Shown here: positions 13,511-22,814 of the stretch, in pieces
How positions within the stretch are numbered: position 1 is the first letter of the stretch
How the letters are laid out: each line of letters opens with the position of its first letter
Origin: CBDAKK01 sp965216965
Lineage (GTDB): Bacteria; Spirochaetota; Spirochaetia; WTKD01; G963693115
DNA: 35,788 bases
Reading direction: 5' to 3'
NCBI GenBank assembly: GCA_965216965.1
Contig: CBDCGX010000042.1
Location: forward strand, 1 to 35,788
Program-made: the position numbers and the translations under genes
Notes under the pieces: generated by a model
The model's input: only the letters and a program-made list of their open reading frames with translations
Databases searched by the model: none
What the model was told of the DNA's origin: nothing

Positions 13511-15075
13511 AAGCATTCGGAGTAAAAGGATTGAAAAGAATAAGAACCTTTAACTACAAAAAGAAGTATAAACCGAAAAAAGAAAGTATAAATTTCTTTA
13601 GTTGGAGAAATACTATGCTGAGCAATGAACAATATCCTAGTCCAAAAACTCATTATATGTTGATTGATTATGTGTTAAGTAAAAAAAAAAAAGTAGAAGC
13701 TATTTGCCATAGAGAATTTGCAAAAAGCACATTACTAACAAAATACATTCCATTAAAAGTAGCTCAAACGGGAGAACTAGAAAATTTTGGAAAAGTAACA
13801 AATATGGCTATATTTTCAGCAACATATACTCAAGCAACATCTTTGTTAGAAAGTGTGAAAGGTGCTTGGGAAAATAGTGAACAACTATATGCAACCATAA
13901 AATTAGCGAAGAAAAGAAATGGAAGATATATAGCAGATAAAGATAATAGAATTTGCTATGAAAATGCATTTGGGAATATAGTAGATATTTCAGCATATGG
14001 TGCAGGAGATTCAATAAGAGGAGCAAAAATAAAAGATGAACACGGTCAAGAAAAAAGACTACAACTACTATTATTTGATGATATATTAAAAGATAATACA
14101 TTGGATTCAGAGAAAGAAAGAAAGAAAATAGTAAAATGGTTTACCAATACAGTACTACCTGCAGTGGATACTAGCCACTTTAAGGTAATAATACTAGGGA
14201 CACCAATGCATCAAGATGACTTGCTTATGACTTTAGCAAAATCAAAATTCTACCTAACTTTGTTCTTCCCTATAGCGGATAAAATGCCAATGAGAGATGC
14301 AGAAATAACTTCAAGTTGGCCAACACTACATTCTCCTAAAAGAATAAAAAGAGCTTATGAAGAAGCAAAAAGCTTGGGACAAGAAGATGGTTGGATTAGA
14401 GAAAGAATGCTAAGAGTAGTGTCGGAGGAAAATAGAGTATTTAAGAAAACAAATACAATGAAATATAATTATGAAAAAAAGAAAAAAGATTTCAATAATA
14501 TGTATTTCTTTACATCATTAGATGTAGCAATTAGTCAATCTGAAGGCTCAGCGGAAAGTGTTGTCTTCACAATTGGAGTAGATGATAGTATGAATTGGTT
14601 TTTGGTAGAAGCATATATAGAAAAAGGAACACCTACGGATGTAATAAATGAATTATTTAGACAAGTAATAAAATTCAACCCAATAGAAATACGAGCTGAA
14701 GAAGTGACAATACAGCAAGTATTTAACTATTTCATAGAGCAAGAAATGGAAAAAAGAAATGTATATTTTACTGTAGAAAAATTGGTAAATAATACAATCA
14801 AAAGTAAACATTCGAGAATAATGGGAATAGAGCCAAGGCATAAAAGACAACATATGTTTTTGCCTAAAAAGAAAAATAAAAAAGCTATAGAAAAGCTAGA
14901 AGAACAATTGTACGGATATCTAAGAACGGGAGCAACAACTCCTACAATAGATGGGCTGGATTGCTTAGCAAATTTCAATGATCCAGATTTTGTGATAGCA
15001 CCAACACTAAGATTAGGAACGGAAATAGGAGTAGAAGAGTACGACTTTGATGAGCCTAATGTATTTGCAAATTAA
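13507..15075 (+). CDS. terminase large subunit
   Basis: The DNA-packaging motor ATPase and nuclease, 522 aa. ATPase domain: an atypical Walker A HREFAKST (68-75, K73), Walker B LLLFDDIL (D191, D192), and coupling motif LGTPMHQDD (~230-238). RNase-H-like nuclease domain: D339 in TSLDVAIS, E398/E399 in RAEEV, and D485 in GLDCLANF. The HREFAKS loop is like the RGFAKT-type P-loops of T7- and N4-like terminases, which lack the classical GxGKT. It follows the small subunit with a 4-base overlap. It should act at the portal vertex of the prohead. Confidence 0.93.
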   Translation: MKAFGVKGLKRIRTFNYKKKYKPKKESINFFSWRNTMLSNEQYPSPKTHYMLIDYVLSKKKKVEAICHREFAKSTLLTKYIPLKVAQTGELENFGKVTNMAIFSATYTQATSLLESVKGAWENSEQLYATIKLAKKRNGRYIADKDNRICYENAFGNIVDISAYGAGDSIRGAKIKDEHGQEKRLQLLLFDDILKDNTLDSEKERKKIVKWFTNTVLPAVDTSHFKVIILGTPMHQDDLLMTLAKSKFYLTLFFPIADKMPMRDAEITSSWPTLHSPKRIKRAYEEAKSLGQEDGWIRERMLRVVSEENRVFKKTNTMKYNYEKKKKDFNNMYFFTSLDVAISQSEGSAESVVFTIGVDDSMNWFLVEAYIEKGTPTDVINELFRQVIKFNPIEIRAEEVTIQQVFNYFIEQEMEKRNVYFTVEKLVNNTIKSKHSRIMGIEPRHKRQHMFLPKKKNKKAIEKLEEQLYGYLRTGATTPTIDGLDCLANFNDPDFVIAPTLRLGTEIGVEEYDFDEPNVFAN

Positions 15076-15087
15076 TAGGAGAATAAA

Positions 15088-15507
15088 ATGACATTTCAAG
15101 AATTTAGTGAATCGTTAAATATTGTCTCAGTAGGAAGAGTAGGTGAAGTAGAAAATGAAAGACTACTAGAAAGAATGTGGGTTGGTATGATAAGATTAGC
15201 CTACGATGTAGTTTCAACAAATTGGTTAGTTACAGAAGCAAAAGACAATAACATACTGAGACGAGTAGATGCTAATTCGTTTATTAGGAAACCGGATAAG
15301 CCAACAATAACTGAAGATGAACAAATAGACATAGAGGACAACTTGATACAAGCTTTAAGACTTTTAGTTATGGCATCAATAGAAGAGCAAAGAAGAAAAA
15401 CTCTAATGCATAACTATTATGTAGAAATAGAAAATTATACACAAGCGAAAATAGAAATATATCTAGAAGGAGCGACAAATGATTCACAGCGTTTCCATAG
15501 ATTTTAA
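15088..15507 (+). CDS. putative tail or connector protein, 139 aa
   Basis: First gene after the terminase, with TAGGAG before its ATG. The 139-aa protein has a helical N-terminal half (NERLLERMWVGMIRLAYDVV), an acidic linker and a second long helical half. This layout is seen in head-tail adaptor or tail-tube-associated proteins, and in N4 the gene next to the terminase encodes a tail protein (gp67), but similarity is not visible by eye. Its end overlaps the next gene by 29 bases. Confidence 0.5.
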   Translation: MTFQEFSESLNIVSVGRVGEVENERLLERMWVGMIRLAYDVVSTNWLVTEAKDNNILRRVDANSFIRKPDKPTITEDEQIDIEDNLIQALRLLVMASIEEQRRKTLMHNYYVEIENYTQAKIEIYLEGATNDSQRFHRF

Positions 15508-16087
15508 TAGAAGTCTAGAGAAAAATATATCGGATGAAAAAAAAATACTAATAGAGTTAATGGGTAAAGCAACAATAGATTCAGCATTACTAGAGATGAA
15601 GGAGCAAGAGCAAGGTATATCACCATATAATGCTATACGAAAAATAGATGGACTATGTTTTGACTGGAACGAAGATTTTCTCTTAAAGATAATAGTTGCA
15701 TTAGCTACAGATTCGTTAGAGAGTTTTACTGCAAATGAATTGCAAATATGGAACAATTTTGTAAGTTTTCAAGAAAGACATTCGATGAGTGCAAACTCGA
15801 TAGATATAAAAGGTACAGCTATAGGAACTAATGGAACTTATATTGTAGCGAAAGACCCAGAAGATAGAGACGGACAAAGAATAAGTTCTCAAGGATGGAT
15901 AGAAACCATAGTAACAAAAGAGTTAGCACATATGCCTGAAGGTGGAGTAGAAAAAGCTTACATATGGAAATCCTTAGATAGGATACTAGTGGATTTAGTC
16001 AATTGTAAAGAACCATCTAAATGTATAGAAAATACAATCTTTGGTAGAGTGTATGATTGCGTGCTAAAGAAACCAATAAAAATATAG
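15479..16087 (+). CDS. hypothetical structural-cluster protein, 202 aa
   Basis: Unknown protein in the tail cluster. AAGGAG lies 6 bases before the ATG within the end of the preceding gene. Residues 1-100 are mostly helical; 105-145 are rich in Gly/Thr/Asp turns (GTAIGTNGTYIVAKDPEDRDG), suggesting beta structure; the end is mixed with three Cys. A role as tail adaptor or fibre attachment is plausible because it lies just before the fibre gene. I see no signal peptide or membrane segment. Confidence 0.55.
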   Translation: MIHSVSIDFNRSLEKNISDEKKILIELMGKATIDSALLEMKEQEQGISPYNAIRKIDGLCFDWNEDFLLKIIVALATDSLESFTANELQIWNNFVSFQERHSMSANSIDIKGTAIGTNGTYIVAKDPEDRDGQRISSQGWIETIVTKELAHMPEGGVEKAYIWKSLDRILVDLVNCKEPSKCIENTIFGRVYDCVLKKPIKI

Positions 16088-16096
16088 GAGTTTAAA

Positions 16097-17944
16097 ATGA
16101 TAAAACCAGAGTTTATATCAACGGTAATAGTAGTAAGAGATTATTACTATCCAAAAATCAAAGAGATGTTTGAGACTGTAGAAACAACATCTAAAAATGT
16201 AGGAACACAGAAGATACAAATAGATAAAATGTACTCTGAAACAATTATACGCTCAATGGAATGGAGAAATATAGGAGTAGACAAAACAGATACTCTACCT
16301 GTAGACCTTAATGGCGTACATAGACAAGCTACAGCAAGCTTTAATATCTCTACAGGAAAATTTTCTTTTGGAATACCTGTAGGAAATACAGGGAAAGATG
16401 GAATTCAGGGAATTCAAGGAGTCAAAGGAGATGAGGGGACTCAAGGAGCCAAAGGAAATGATGGAACCCAAGGACCTGCAGGTATTGGTATAGAAATTGA
16501 AGGAAGAAAACCGATAGGCGAAATTAATCTAATGACACCTCAGAAGAGAGGTGAAACTTGGATTTCAACAACGAATGGACAAGACAATGATTATAACCCA
16601 GTTTACACAAGAGATGCTATGGTAGGTATGGACGATGGAGTGGGAGGATTAAGATGGGGAAACATAGGACCGATAACTGGTTCAGATGGAGCTCAGGGTG
16701 TGCAAGGAATAAAAGGTGATCAAGGTGTCCAAGGACAAAAAGGAGGAAAAGGAGATTCAGGAGTTCAAGGAGCTCAAGGTGTCCAAGGAGTTCAAGGAAT
16801 ACAAGGTATAAAAGGACAATCATTTGTATTAAAGGGAGTAGATACTCTTGACAATATTAAGAATAAACAATTCTTAAAAGATGGAGATATCTGGATAACA
16901 AGTACAGGTGGACAAATAGATAGTATTGATTATGTTATTCACGATGGTGTATCTTCAGATGGAAGTGGAGTATTTAGAAATGTAGGTAGACTAGTAGGTG
17001 CTGATGCACAAATTGATTATGCAACACAACAAAATGCATATGATAGAACTGAGGGGACAAAAGTTCTAACTCCGATGTCTATTAGTAAAATACTACCAAA
17101 ACCAATCCCTACGGTAGATGATGGCAAAGCATTATGTTACGATGGAAATAAAATGTTGTATGATGCATTACCTCCAAAGAGAAATATACTAATAAATGGA
17201 CATTGCAGAATATGGCAAAGAGGAAAATCTCAAACTGGAGGAGGCTATCAGTCTATAGATAGATTTGCTTTTCAAGGAATATCAACTGAAGTAAGCAAAA
17301 TAGAAATAGCTGGAATAAGTAAAATGAGAATAGTGACCGAAGACATAGGTGCAGGATTTTACCAAGTAATAGAAAATGGAGTAAGATTTGCAAAGAGAAA
17401 TGCTATCTTATCTTTTGACTTATCGGTAATTAGTTCAACTGAAATTGGAATGAAAATAAAAGTAAAAAATGGAAATAATATAATTGAGTATGGCGTAGAC
17501 GCAAGACACTCTGGAAGAGTAAAACTACCAATAGTGTTTCCAGATGCAACAACGGCAGATCATACTTATATTATGTGGGAAGTAAATGAGAAAGGAGTAA
17601 GAAGTGAAATAGACATATTCAAAATAAATTTAACACTAGGTGATTTTTATACAGAAATGGAAGAGGAAGATTACAGTATAACAATGCAAAGATGTCAAAG
17701 ATATTATGAGAGAGTACTGATAGGTATGACCGCTCCAGCTATAGGAGAACCCGCTCATTGCTATTTTACAGTTGTACCGAAAAGATTAGACCCAATAACA
17801 AGATTTCTAAAAGACTATTCTGGAGATAAACACATACGCGAGATATTATATGTAAATGAAACAAATGGTTTCTACTTGAGAGCATCATCTAGCTCAACAA
17901 CATTATTATCTTTTCTATGGGAATTAGACGGAGAAATATCGTGA
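16097..17944 (+). CDS. collagen-like tail fibre / receptor-binding protein
   Basis: A 615-aa fibre. Residues 1-95 are probably the virion-attachment domain. Two Gly-X-Y collagen-like blocks follow (about 96-131 and 191-240), Gln/Lys/Asp-rich (for example GVQGVQGIQGIKG), likely forming trimeric rods. Between them is a small domain (RGETWISTTNGQDNDYNP) and after them a similar one (KDGDIWITSTGGQ). The C-terminal part starts with NILINGHCRIWQRG...YQSIDRF, a pattern common at the distal end of phage fibres, and ends with QRCQRYYERV and a beta-rich tip. It most likely binds the host surface. TAGGAG precedes the ATG. It is in the position of the N4 appendage gene. Confidence 0.85.
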   Translation: MIKPEFISTVIVVRDYYYPKIKEMFETVETTSKNVGTQKIQIDKMYSETIIRSMEWRNIGVDKTDTLPVDLNGVHRQATASFNISTGKFSFGIPVGNTGKDGIQGIQGVKGDEGTQGAKGNDGTQGPAGIGIEIEGRKPIGEINLMTPQKRGETWISTTNGQDNDYNPVYTRDAMVGMDDGVGGLRWGNIGPITGSDGAQGVQGIKGDQGVQGQKGGKGDSGVQGAQGVQGVQGIQGIKGQSFVLKGVDTLDNIKNKQFLKDGDIWITSTGGQIDSIDYVIHDGVSSDGSGVFRNVGRLVGADAQIDYATQQNAYDRTEGTKVLTPMSISKILPKPIPTVDDGKALCYDGNKMLYDALPPKRNILINGHCRIWQRGKSQTGGGYQSIDRFAFQGISTEVSKIEIAGISKMRIVTEDIGAGFYQVIENGVRFAKRNAILSFDLSVISSTEIGMKIKVKNGNNIIEYGVDARHSGRVKLPIVFPDATTADHTYIMWEVNEKGVRSEIDIFKINLTLGDFYTEMEEEDYSITMQRCQRYYERVLIGMTAPAIGEPAHCYFTVVPKRLDPITRFLKDYSGDKHIREILYVNETNGFYLRASSSSTTLLSFLWELDGEIS

Positions 17945-19662
17945 TACCTTTTACTCCTACACAAAATGGGATAGTAAATGATTATAAATTTACTTATCTC
18001 TCTCAATTAGGTGCTTGGAATAGCTATAGATTGAAGCTAAAAAAAGATATAATAGCTAAAGTAGGAGTAGGAATTGTAGATGGAAAAAATGTTATGTTAG
18101 AAAGAGACATAATACCGTATCTAACTGCAAAAGATAGTGATATGTATAAATTTATGGTAGAGAACTTTTTTAGTGTTGAAGATTTAGAAAACATGAATCA
18201 ACAATATTTAAAGAATAAAAAATACATAAATCAACTTATATTGGCTTACGATTTTAAGATTAAATATAATGAAGAAGAATTCAGATATTGGGTAAAATGG
18301 TATATTAAAGAATGGAAAGAGAAAATAGACACAGTAACTTTAGTATATGGAGGTGTAGAATATAGTAAAACTGCATATCCTACGGAGGCGAATAGACCAC
18401 CAATCATAGTCCAAGATGGAATAACGCTATCGGCATTAGACAATACAATATATGCTCCAGGAAGACCAGAGCAAACGGATGGATGGGTTGGAGATGCAAA
18501 TAGAAAAGTGCTAAATACAACACACCATTTTCAAGGGTTGGAAGTAAAACTATATAAAAATGGAGTAGAAGTTACAAATAATTTTAGTAGTTCAATTAAG
18601 AAAGCAATAGCTGCAACTATTATGACCGAATGGAATATGTTTCCAAGAAAAAATACGGGTGTAATAAGAATAGACAAAGGTGGAACTGAATTAGTGTACG
18701 ATACTTCTGAGTATGATTTTAACAACCTAACTGAAGCGGGTTGGATGAATCATTATGATTATTATCATACAACAAATAGTGATAATGACAAAATAAGAAC
18801 CTACACTTATACTAGATGGTTTTATGTTGCCTTACAGAGAACAATAAATAAGAACATACAAACCATCACAAAGGGATTATTTTACGCAAAAGGAGATATG
18901 GACGGTATATATGCTCCAGAAGATAATATTGATTATCCATTGCAAGATGTTCCTTGGGATGTGCCTAAAGGAGCATCAACTAATTGGGATGGACTGGTAT
19001 ATAAAAAAGTGTATCTACAAGTAGACAATATAGAAAATGTAGATGCAGATACCTTTGCTTATTGGATGAGCTCAATGTTAAATATTAGAATTATAAAAAA
19101 GAAACCAAGCAAAATAAAAAAATTTGTATATGGAATAATAGATATGATAGTAACTATATCTGGTGCAATATTTAAGCTTTTTATGAAGATACCTATATTG
19201 AAAAACCTAGGTATGCTAATATTAAATTGGATGATAAAAAAATGGGGAATAACGATGGCACAAGCTAGACAAATCTTTGCAAGTATCTTATTCTCCGTAG
19301 TCCTTGGGGGATTCCTCCTTATGGTACCACCAATGCTTGGATTTGAATCTATGGGAATGTTTGCTATTGCAGGAGAATCCAATATGTTGTCCCAAACATT
19401 AAGTATAGCAAATGAGATTGTATCAATAAAAAGTGATATAGATCAAGCCACTGCAGAAAATATGGCAAAAGAAATAGAAAGAGAAAACAAAAGACAAGAA
19501 GAAGCATTGGCCGAAGATGAAGTAACGGGAAAACAAGATATAACGCTAGGAGGAGACCCAGAAGATTTAGATGACCAAGAAAATCTACTATATCAAATGA
19601 GATTTAATCCTTTTGATGTATTCGATTTGGAACAAAACCAATATTTAAAGGAGAGAAAGTGA
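17941..19662 (+). CDS. tail-cluster protein with C-terminal membrane segments
   Basis: A 573-aa protein of unknown family. I start it at the GTG (17941) in a GTGA overlap with the fibre gene because GGAGAA lies 5-6 bases before it; an in-frame ATG at 17917 lacks such a site. The first ~390 residues are beta-rich and Trp/Tyr-rich, as in virion proteins. Residues ~395-432 and ~445-480 are strongly hydrophobic (FVYGIIDMIVTISGAIF; IFASILFSVVLGGFLLMV) with Lys between them, then an acidic coiled tail. Such segments are unusual for a tail protein and suggest insertion in a host membrane during DNA entry. N4 gp65 occupies a similar map position, but similarity is not evident. Confidence 0.6.
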   Translation: MIPFTPTQNGIVNDYKFTYLSQLGAWNSYRLKLKKDIIAKVGVGIVDGKNVMLERDIIPYLTAKDSDMYKFMVENFFSVEDLENMNQQYLKNKKYINQLILAYDFKIKYNEEEFRYWVKWYIKEWKEKIDTVTLVYGGVEYSKTAYPTEANRPPIIVQDGITLSALDNTIYAPGRPEQTDGWVGDANRKVLNTTHHFQGLEVKLYKNGVEVTNNFSSSIKKAIAATIMTEWNMFPRKNTGVIRIDKGGTELVYDTSEYDFNNLTEAGWMNHYDYYHTTNSDNDKIRTYTYTRWFYVALQRTINKNIQTITKGLFYAKGDMDGIYAPEDNIDYPLQDVPWDVPKGASTNWDGLVYKKVYLQVDNIENVDADTFAYWMSSMLNIRIIKKKPSKIKKFVYGIIDMIVTISGAIFKLFMKIPILKNLGMLILNWMIKKWGITMAQARQIFASILFSVVLGGFLLMVPPMLGFESMGMFAIAGESNMLSQTLSIANEIVSIKSDIDQATAENMAKEIERENKRQEEALAEDEVTGKQDITLGGDPEDLDDQENLLYQMRFNPFDVFDLEQNQYLKERK

Positions 19663-19979
19663 TAAGACTATGGCCTATAATTTTTATGATAGGATGTTCT
19701 TGTAAAACACCTCTAATTAATGCAGGAAATTCTAGAGTAAATATAGTCGTAGCAAAACATACAGTTAAGATTATTTGCGATAGAGATATGGATGATAATG
19801 AGATAGAATTTGCTACAAAAACTATAGAAAAACTAGAGTTGACTCAATTTAAAGATATCAATTTGAGCAAGAAAATAGCAAGAGAGATAGAAATAGAAAA
19901 TAATATTTCTTGTGAAATAGAAGAGGAAGAATACAATAAGACAATAAAAAAAGGAGGTGAAGCAAATGGCAATTTGTGA
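19659..19979 (+). CDS. putative small lipoprotein
   Basis: A 106-aa protein with a short signal-like start (MIRLWPIIFMIGCSCK): one Arg, a hydrophobic core, then M-I-G-C with Cys13 as a lipobox-like cysteine, plus Cys15. The mature part is acidic and helical with no second membrane segment. It starts at GTG in a GTGA overlap; AAGGAGAG supports this start. Phage lipoproteins include outer-membrane spanins and superinfection-exclusion proteins; neither can be chosen here. The hydrophobic core is short, so the lipoprotein call is tentative. Confidence 0.5.
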   Translation: MIRLWPIIFMIGCSCKTPLINAGNSRVNIVVAKHTVKIICDRDMDDNEIEFATKTIEKLELTQFKDINLSKKIAREIEIENNISCEIEEEEYNKTIKKGGEANGNL

Positions 19980-20949
19980 TGATATATATGGGACAACACA
20001 ATGTGACGGATATGAAGTGTTCAAGGGGATAAAAAATCCTCCATCAGAAGAGTTAGTTAAAAAATATTCTGAATTGTTGAATACAGAGTTGGTAGGAGAA
20101 AAATCAATACAAGAAGATGGATTGACTAGGATAGACAAAGTATTTACAGAATTTGGATTATCTAATGTAGAAAAAGGGCAAATTATAGCTCAGTATGAAG
20201 CTCAATCAATAGTAGGATTATCTGAAATACAAATAAGATATACTGTAGAGCTACTGAAAATGGTCGAAGAAAGAAAAATAAGACAAAGACAAATTGCAGA
20301 ACTAGATAAAAAAGATGCAATTAATGATGCTATATTGTGTCAAGAAATCAAAAAATGTGAACTACTAGATATACAGAAAGAACAAGTACTACAAGAGCTA
20401 GAGAAAACTAAAGCGGAAACTGCACAAATAGTACTTGAAACACAAAAAGTTCCTGCAGAAATAGCATTGATCAAGTCACAAGAAGCAAAAAACATTGCAG
20501 ATCTAACAAAGAATATTGCAGAAATAGCATTGATCAAGTCACAAGAAGCAAAAAACATTGCAGATCTAACAAAGAATATTGCAGAACTAGAGTTGATCAA
20601 GTCACAAGTATCAAAGAATCTTGCAGATGTGAGTAAATATCCAGCGGAAAAAGCTTTGATAGAAGCACAAACGGCAAACGCGATAAAAGAAAGGGATGTA
20701 AATGCAGCAAGAGCGGCTCAGATAAAAGCGGAAGCAAATTTAATAGGAGCAAAAAGATCATTAGTAGAAGCCCAAAAAAGCTTAGCTCAAGGACAAGCTA
20801 GAAACTACAAAGATAACTTGCTAGTTAAGGCTTGTGAATTCAGAGGAAATGTAGCATCGTTTGCAGTATCTTCAGGAGCTACTCAAGCTGGGGAAGCCGT
20901 TAGGGCATTCAATTCAACTGTAGGTCAACTAGAATCGAGGAGCCGATAA
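19966..20949 (+). CDS. coiled-coil virion protein with 21-residue repeats
   Basis: A 327-aa protein just before the portal. An in-frame GTG at 19957 lies inside the AAGGAGG site, so the ATG at 19966 (8-base spacing) is the start. Residues ~90-270 form long Ala/Gln/Glu-rich helices, including 21-residue units (LIKSQEAKNIADLTKNIAE-type), two of which are identical in DNA and a third diverged. The C-terminal ~50 residues (ARNYKDNLLVKACEFRGN...) resemble the ends of similar coiled-coil proteins near podovirus portal genes. It is probably a tail/connector-associated structural protein; precise role unknown. Confidence 0.6.
   Translation: MAICDDIYGTTQCDGYEVFKGIKNPPSEELVKKYSELLNTELVGEKSIQEDGLTRIDKVFTEFGLSNVEKGQIIAQYEAQSIVGLSEIQIRYTVELLKMVEERKIRQRQIAELDKKDAINDAILCQEIKKCELLDIQKEQVLQELEKTKAETAQIVLETQKVPAEIALIKSQEAKNIADLTKNIAEIALIKSQEAKNIADLTKNIAELELIKSQVSKNLADVSKYPAEKALIEAQTANAIKERDVNAARAAQIKAEANLIGAKRSLVEAQKSLAQGQARNYKDNLLVKACEFRGNVASFAVSSGATQAGEAVRAFNSTVGQLESRSR
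20455..20643 (+). repeat. 63-bp tandem repeat inside the coiled-coil gene
   Basis: Copies at 20455-20517 and 20518-20580 are identical; a third at 20581-20643 is diverged. Each encodes 21 residues, three heptads, so copy-number change keeps both frame and helix register. Confidence 0.92.
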
Positions 20950-22814
20950 TGAGTAAAGATAATGAAAAATATGCTATGCAATTATTGCAAGATTATAGAA
21001 ATGCAGAAGAGGCGAAAAATGGGATAGACGAAGAAATAGTAAAGTGGAATGAGCTATATGAGGGAAAGAGACAAGCTATAATAAGCGACCCAAATGAACC
21101 AGCAATAGAAAAGATTGTAGCAAAAGAAATAGCAAAACAAGTAGAAAAACAAAATCCAGTAATTACAGAAGCATTTCTAAGTAAAAGAAATCCTGTGGTA
21201 ATAGAGACAAGAGGTGACGACCAATCAAATGCCGACATAGAAAATTGGATAAATGATGTGTTAACGGATCCAGAAGAATATACAGAAAACATAGAAGAGA
21301 TAGTAGAAATACTAATGAGAGAAGGAACGGTATGGACAAAAGCATCTTGGGATAGAGATGTAGATAGTGATGGAAATATGGTAGAAAATAAACCGTCACT
21401 AAAAGTTTGTTTAAATGAAAATGTATTACCAGATCCAAAAGCAAAAAAGCAAAAAGATATGAGGTTCCTAATAGAAGTCCAACCATTAGCTAGGATAGAA
21501 ATAGCAATTCTACTAAATATGGATATAGAAAAGATAGAAGGAAAAGCAAGAGATGGGCATCATAAATCTGCACTTAGAGAAAGTAGAGAGATAGAATATG
21601 AAGACCTAGGATATAAAGAAGATACAACTACAGTAGATGAAGAAAGAGATATGTTGGAGTTGATAACTTATTATGGTTATGTAGTAGAAAACAATAAGAA
21701 AAAATACATAATAGCATATTGGGTAAATGGTCAAGATGATATTCTAAAAATAGAAGAAAATGATATTCCAGGAAGAAAAATACCATTCTACAAAGCTGTG
21801 TATAGTAGAAAACCTGGATCTCTGTGGGGTAGACCATTGGCCTACTTCTTGGAAGACAACCAAAGAATAAAAACTGGTATAAAAAGAGGCTTTCTAGAAA
21901 CAATAGAAATAGCAAATCACGGACAACAATTTATACTTAAGGGTGGTATTGATTATCTGAATTATAAAAAGTTGTTAATGGGAAAAAAATACATAACGCT
22001 AAATAAGCAAAATGCATTGATTGATGGACAATTCAAACCATTGCCTGCGAGTATTATGCAGTATTATGAGCTAGAAGGAAGAGAAGCTACAGAGCTTTCA
22101 GGAAATAAAGGTTTTACAGTAAATGCAGAAGGGATTGCAAAAGAGGGAAAAGAAGGACAACTAACATCATCACAACAAAGAACATCGGCAACGGTAAGGA
22201 GTATATCCGCGATGCTAAGTGGGGTTGTTAGACAATGGTTGTATTATGGTCAAGAATATTTGACTATACCAGATGTGTTAAAAATAATAAATAACAAAGA
22301 GACAAGTTTAGATATGTTTTTATCGGCATTAGGACAACGAATAGTGGTATATGTAGGTACAGAGGAAAGCACATATGCTAAAGTTCAACAACTAAATATG
22401 CTTATGCAACAAGTGGCAACAAACAAAGATTCACTTCCAGATACAATCCCTTCAGAAATAGTAGCTGAAATGTTTGAAGCATTTGACAAAAGAGAAAAAG
22501 CAAGAGCAATTAGGTCTTACAAACCAGAGCCATCTCCACAGCAAACCAAAATGCTTGATCTGCAGATGATGGAAACTCAAGCAAAAATAGCAAAGACAAA
22601 TGCAGAGACACAAGCAATACCGATACAGGCTCAAGCTGAATTGTTAAAAGGTAAAGCTAAAATGCTAGAAGGACAAACAAGTGAGGAAGAAAAAATCGGG
22701 AGAATAAGAAAAGACCAAAACAGTCAAAGAATAGCAACGATGGAAGCTATGTCAAAACAAAGAGAAGAAATCGCAAGAGAAGATGTATTAAAAGAAAGGA
22801 AGACAAATGGATGA
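20949..22814 (+). CDS. portal protein (N4 gp59-like)
   Basis: The dodecameric portal through which DNA enters and leaves the head; 621 aa (N4 gp59 is longer, about 760). The order is typical: an N-terminal helical region, a strand-rich region (EGTVWTKASWDRDVDSDG; NENVLPDPKAK), IPFYKAVYSRKPGSLWGRPLAYFLEDNQRIKTG near residue 278-310, which is characteristic of such portals, then wing/crown helices and a Gln/Ala-rich coiled tail (~525-621). GAGGAG precedes the ATG, whose A is the last base of the previous stop. The scaffold gene follows with an 8-base overlap. Confidence 0.88.
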   Translation: MSKDNEKYAMQLLQDYRNAEEAKNGIDEEIVKWNELYEGKRQAIISDPNEPAIEKIVAKEIAKQVEKQNPVITEAFLSKRNPVVIETRGDDQSNADIENWINDVLTDPEEYTENIEEIVEILMREGTVWTKASWDRDVDSDGNMVENKPSLKVCLNENVLPDPKAKKQKDMRFLIEVQPLARIEIAILLNMDIEKIEGKARDGHHKSALRESREIEYEDLGYKEDTTTVDEERDMLELITYYGYVVENNKKKYIIAYWVNGQDDILKIEENDIPGRKIPFYKAVYSRKPGSLWGRPLAYFLEDNQRIKTGIKRGFLETIEIANHGQQFILKGGIDYLNYKKLLMGKKYITLNKQNALIDGQFKPLPASIMQYYELEGREATELSGNKGFTVNAEGIAKEGKEGQLTSSQQRTSATVRSISAMLSGVVRQWLYYGQEYLTIPDVLKIINNKETSLDMFLSALGQRIVVYVGTEESTYAKVQQLNMLMQQVATNKDSLPDTIPSEIVAEMFEAFDKREKARAIRSYKPEPSPQQTKMLDLQMMETQAKIAKTNAETQAIPIQAQAELLKGKAKMLEGQTSEEEKIGRIRKDQNSQRIATMEAMSKQREEIAREDVLKERKTNG

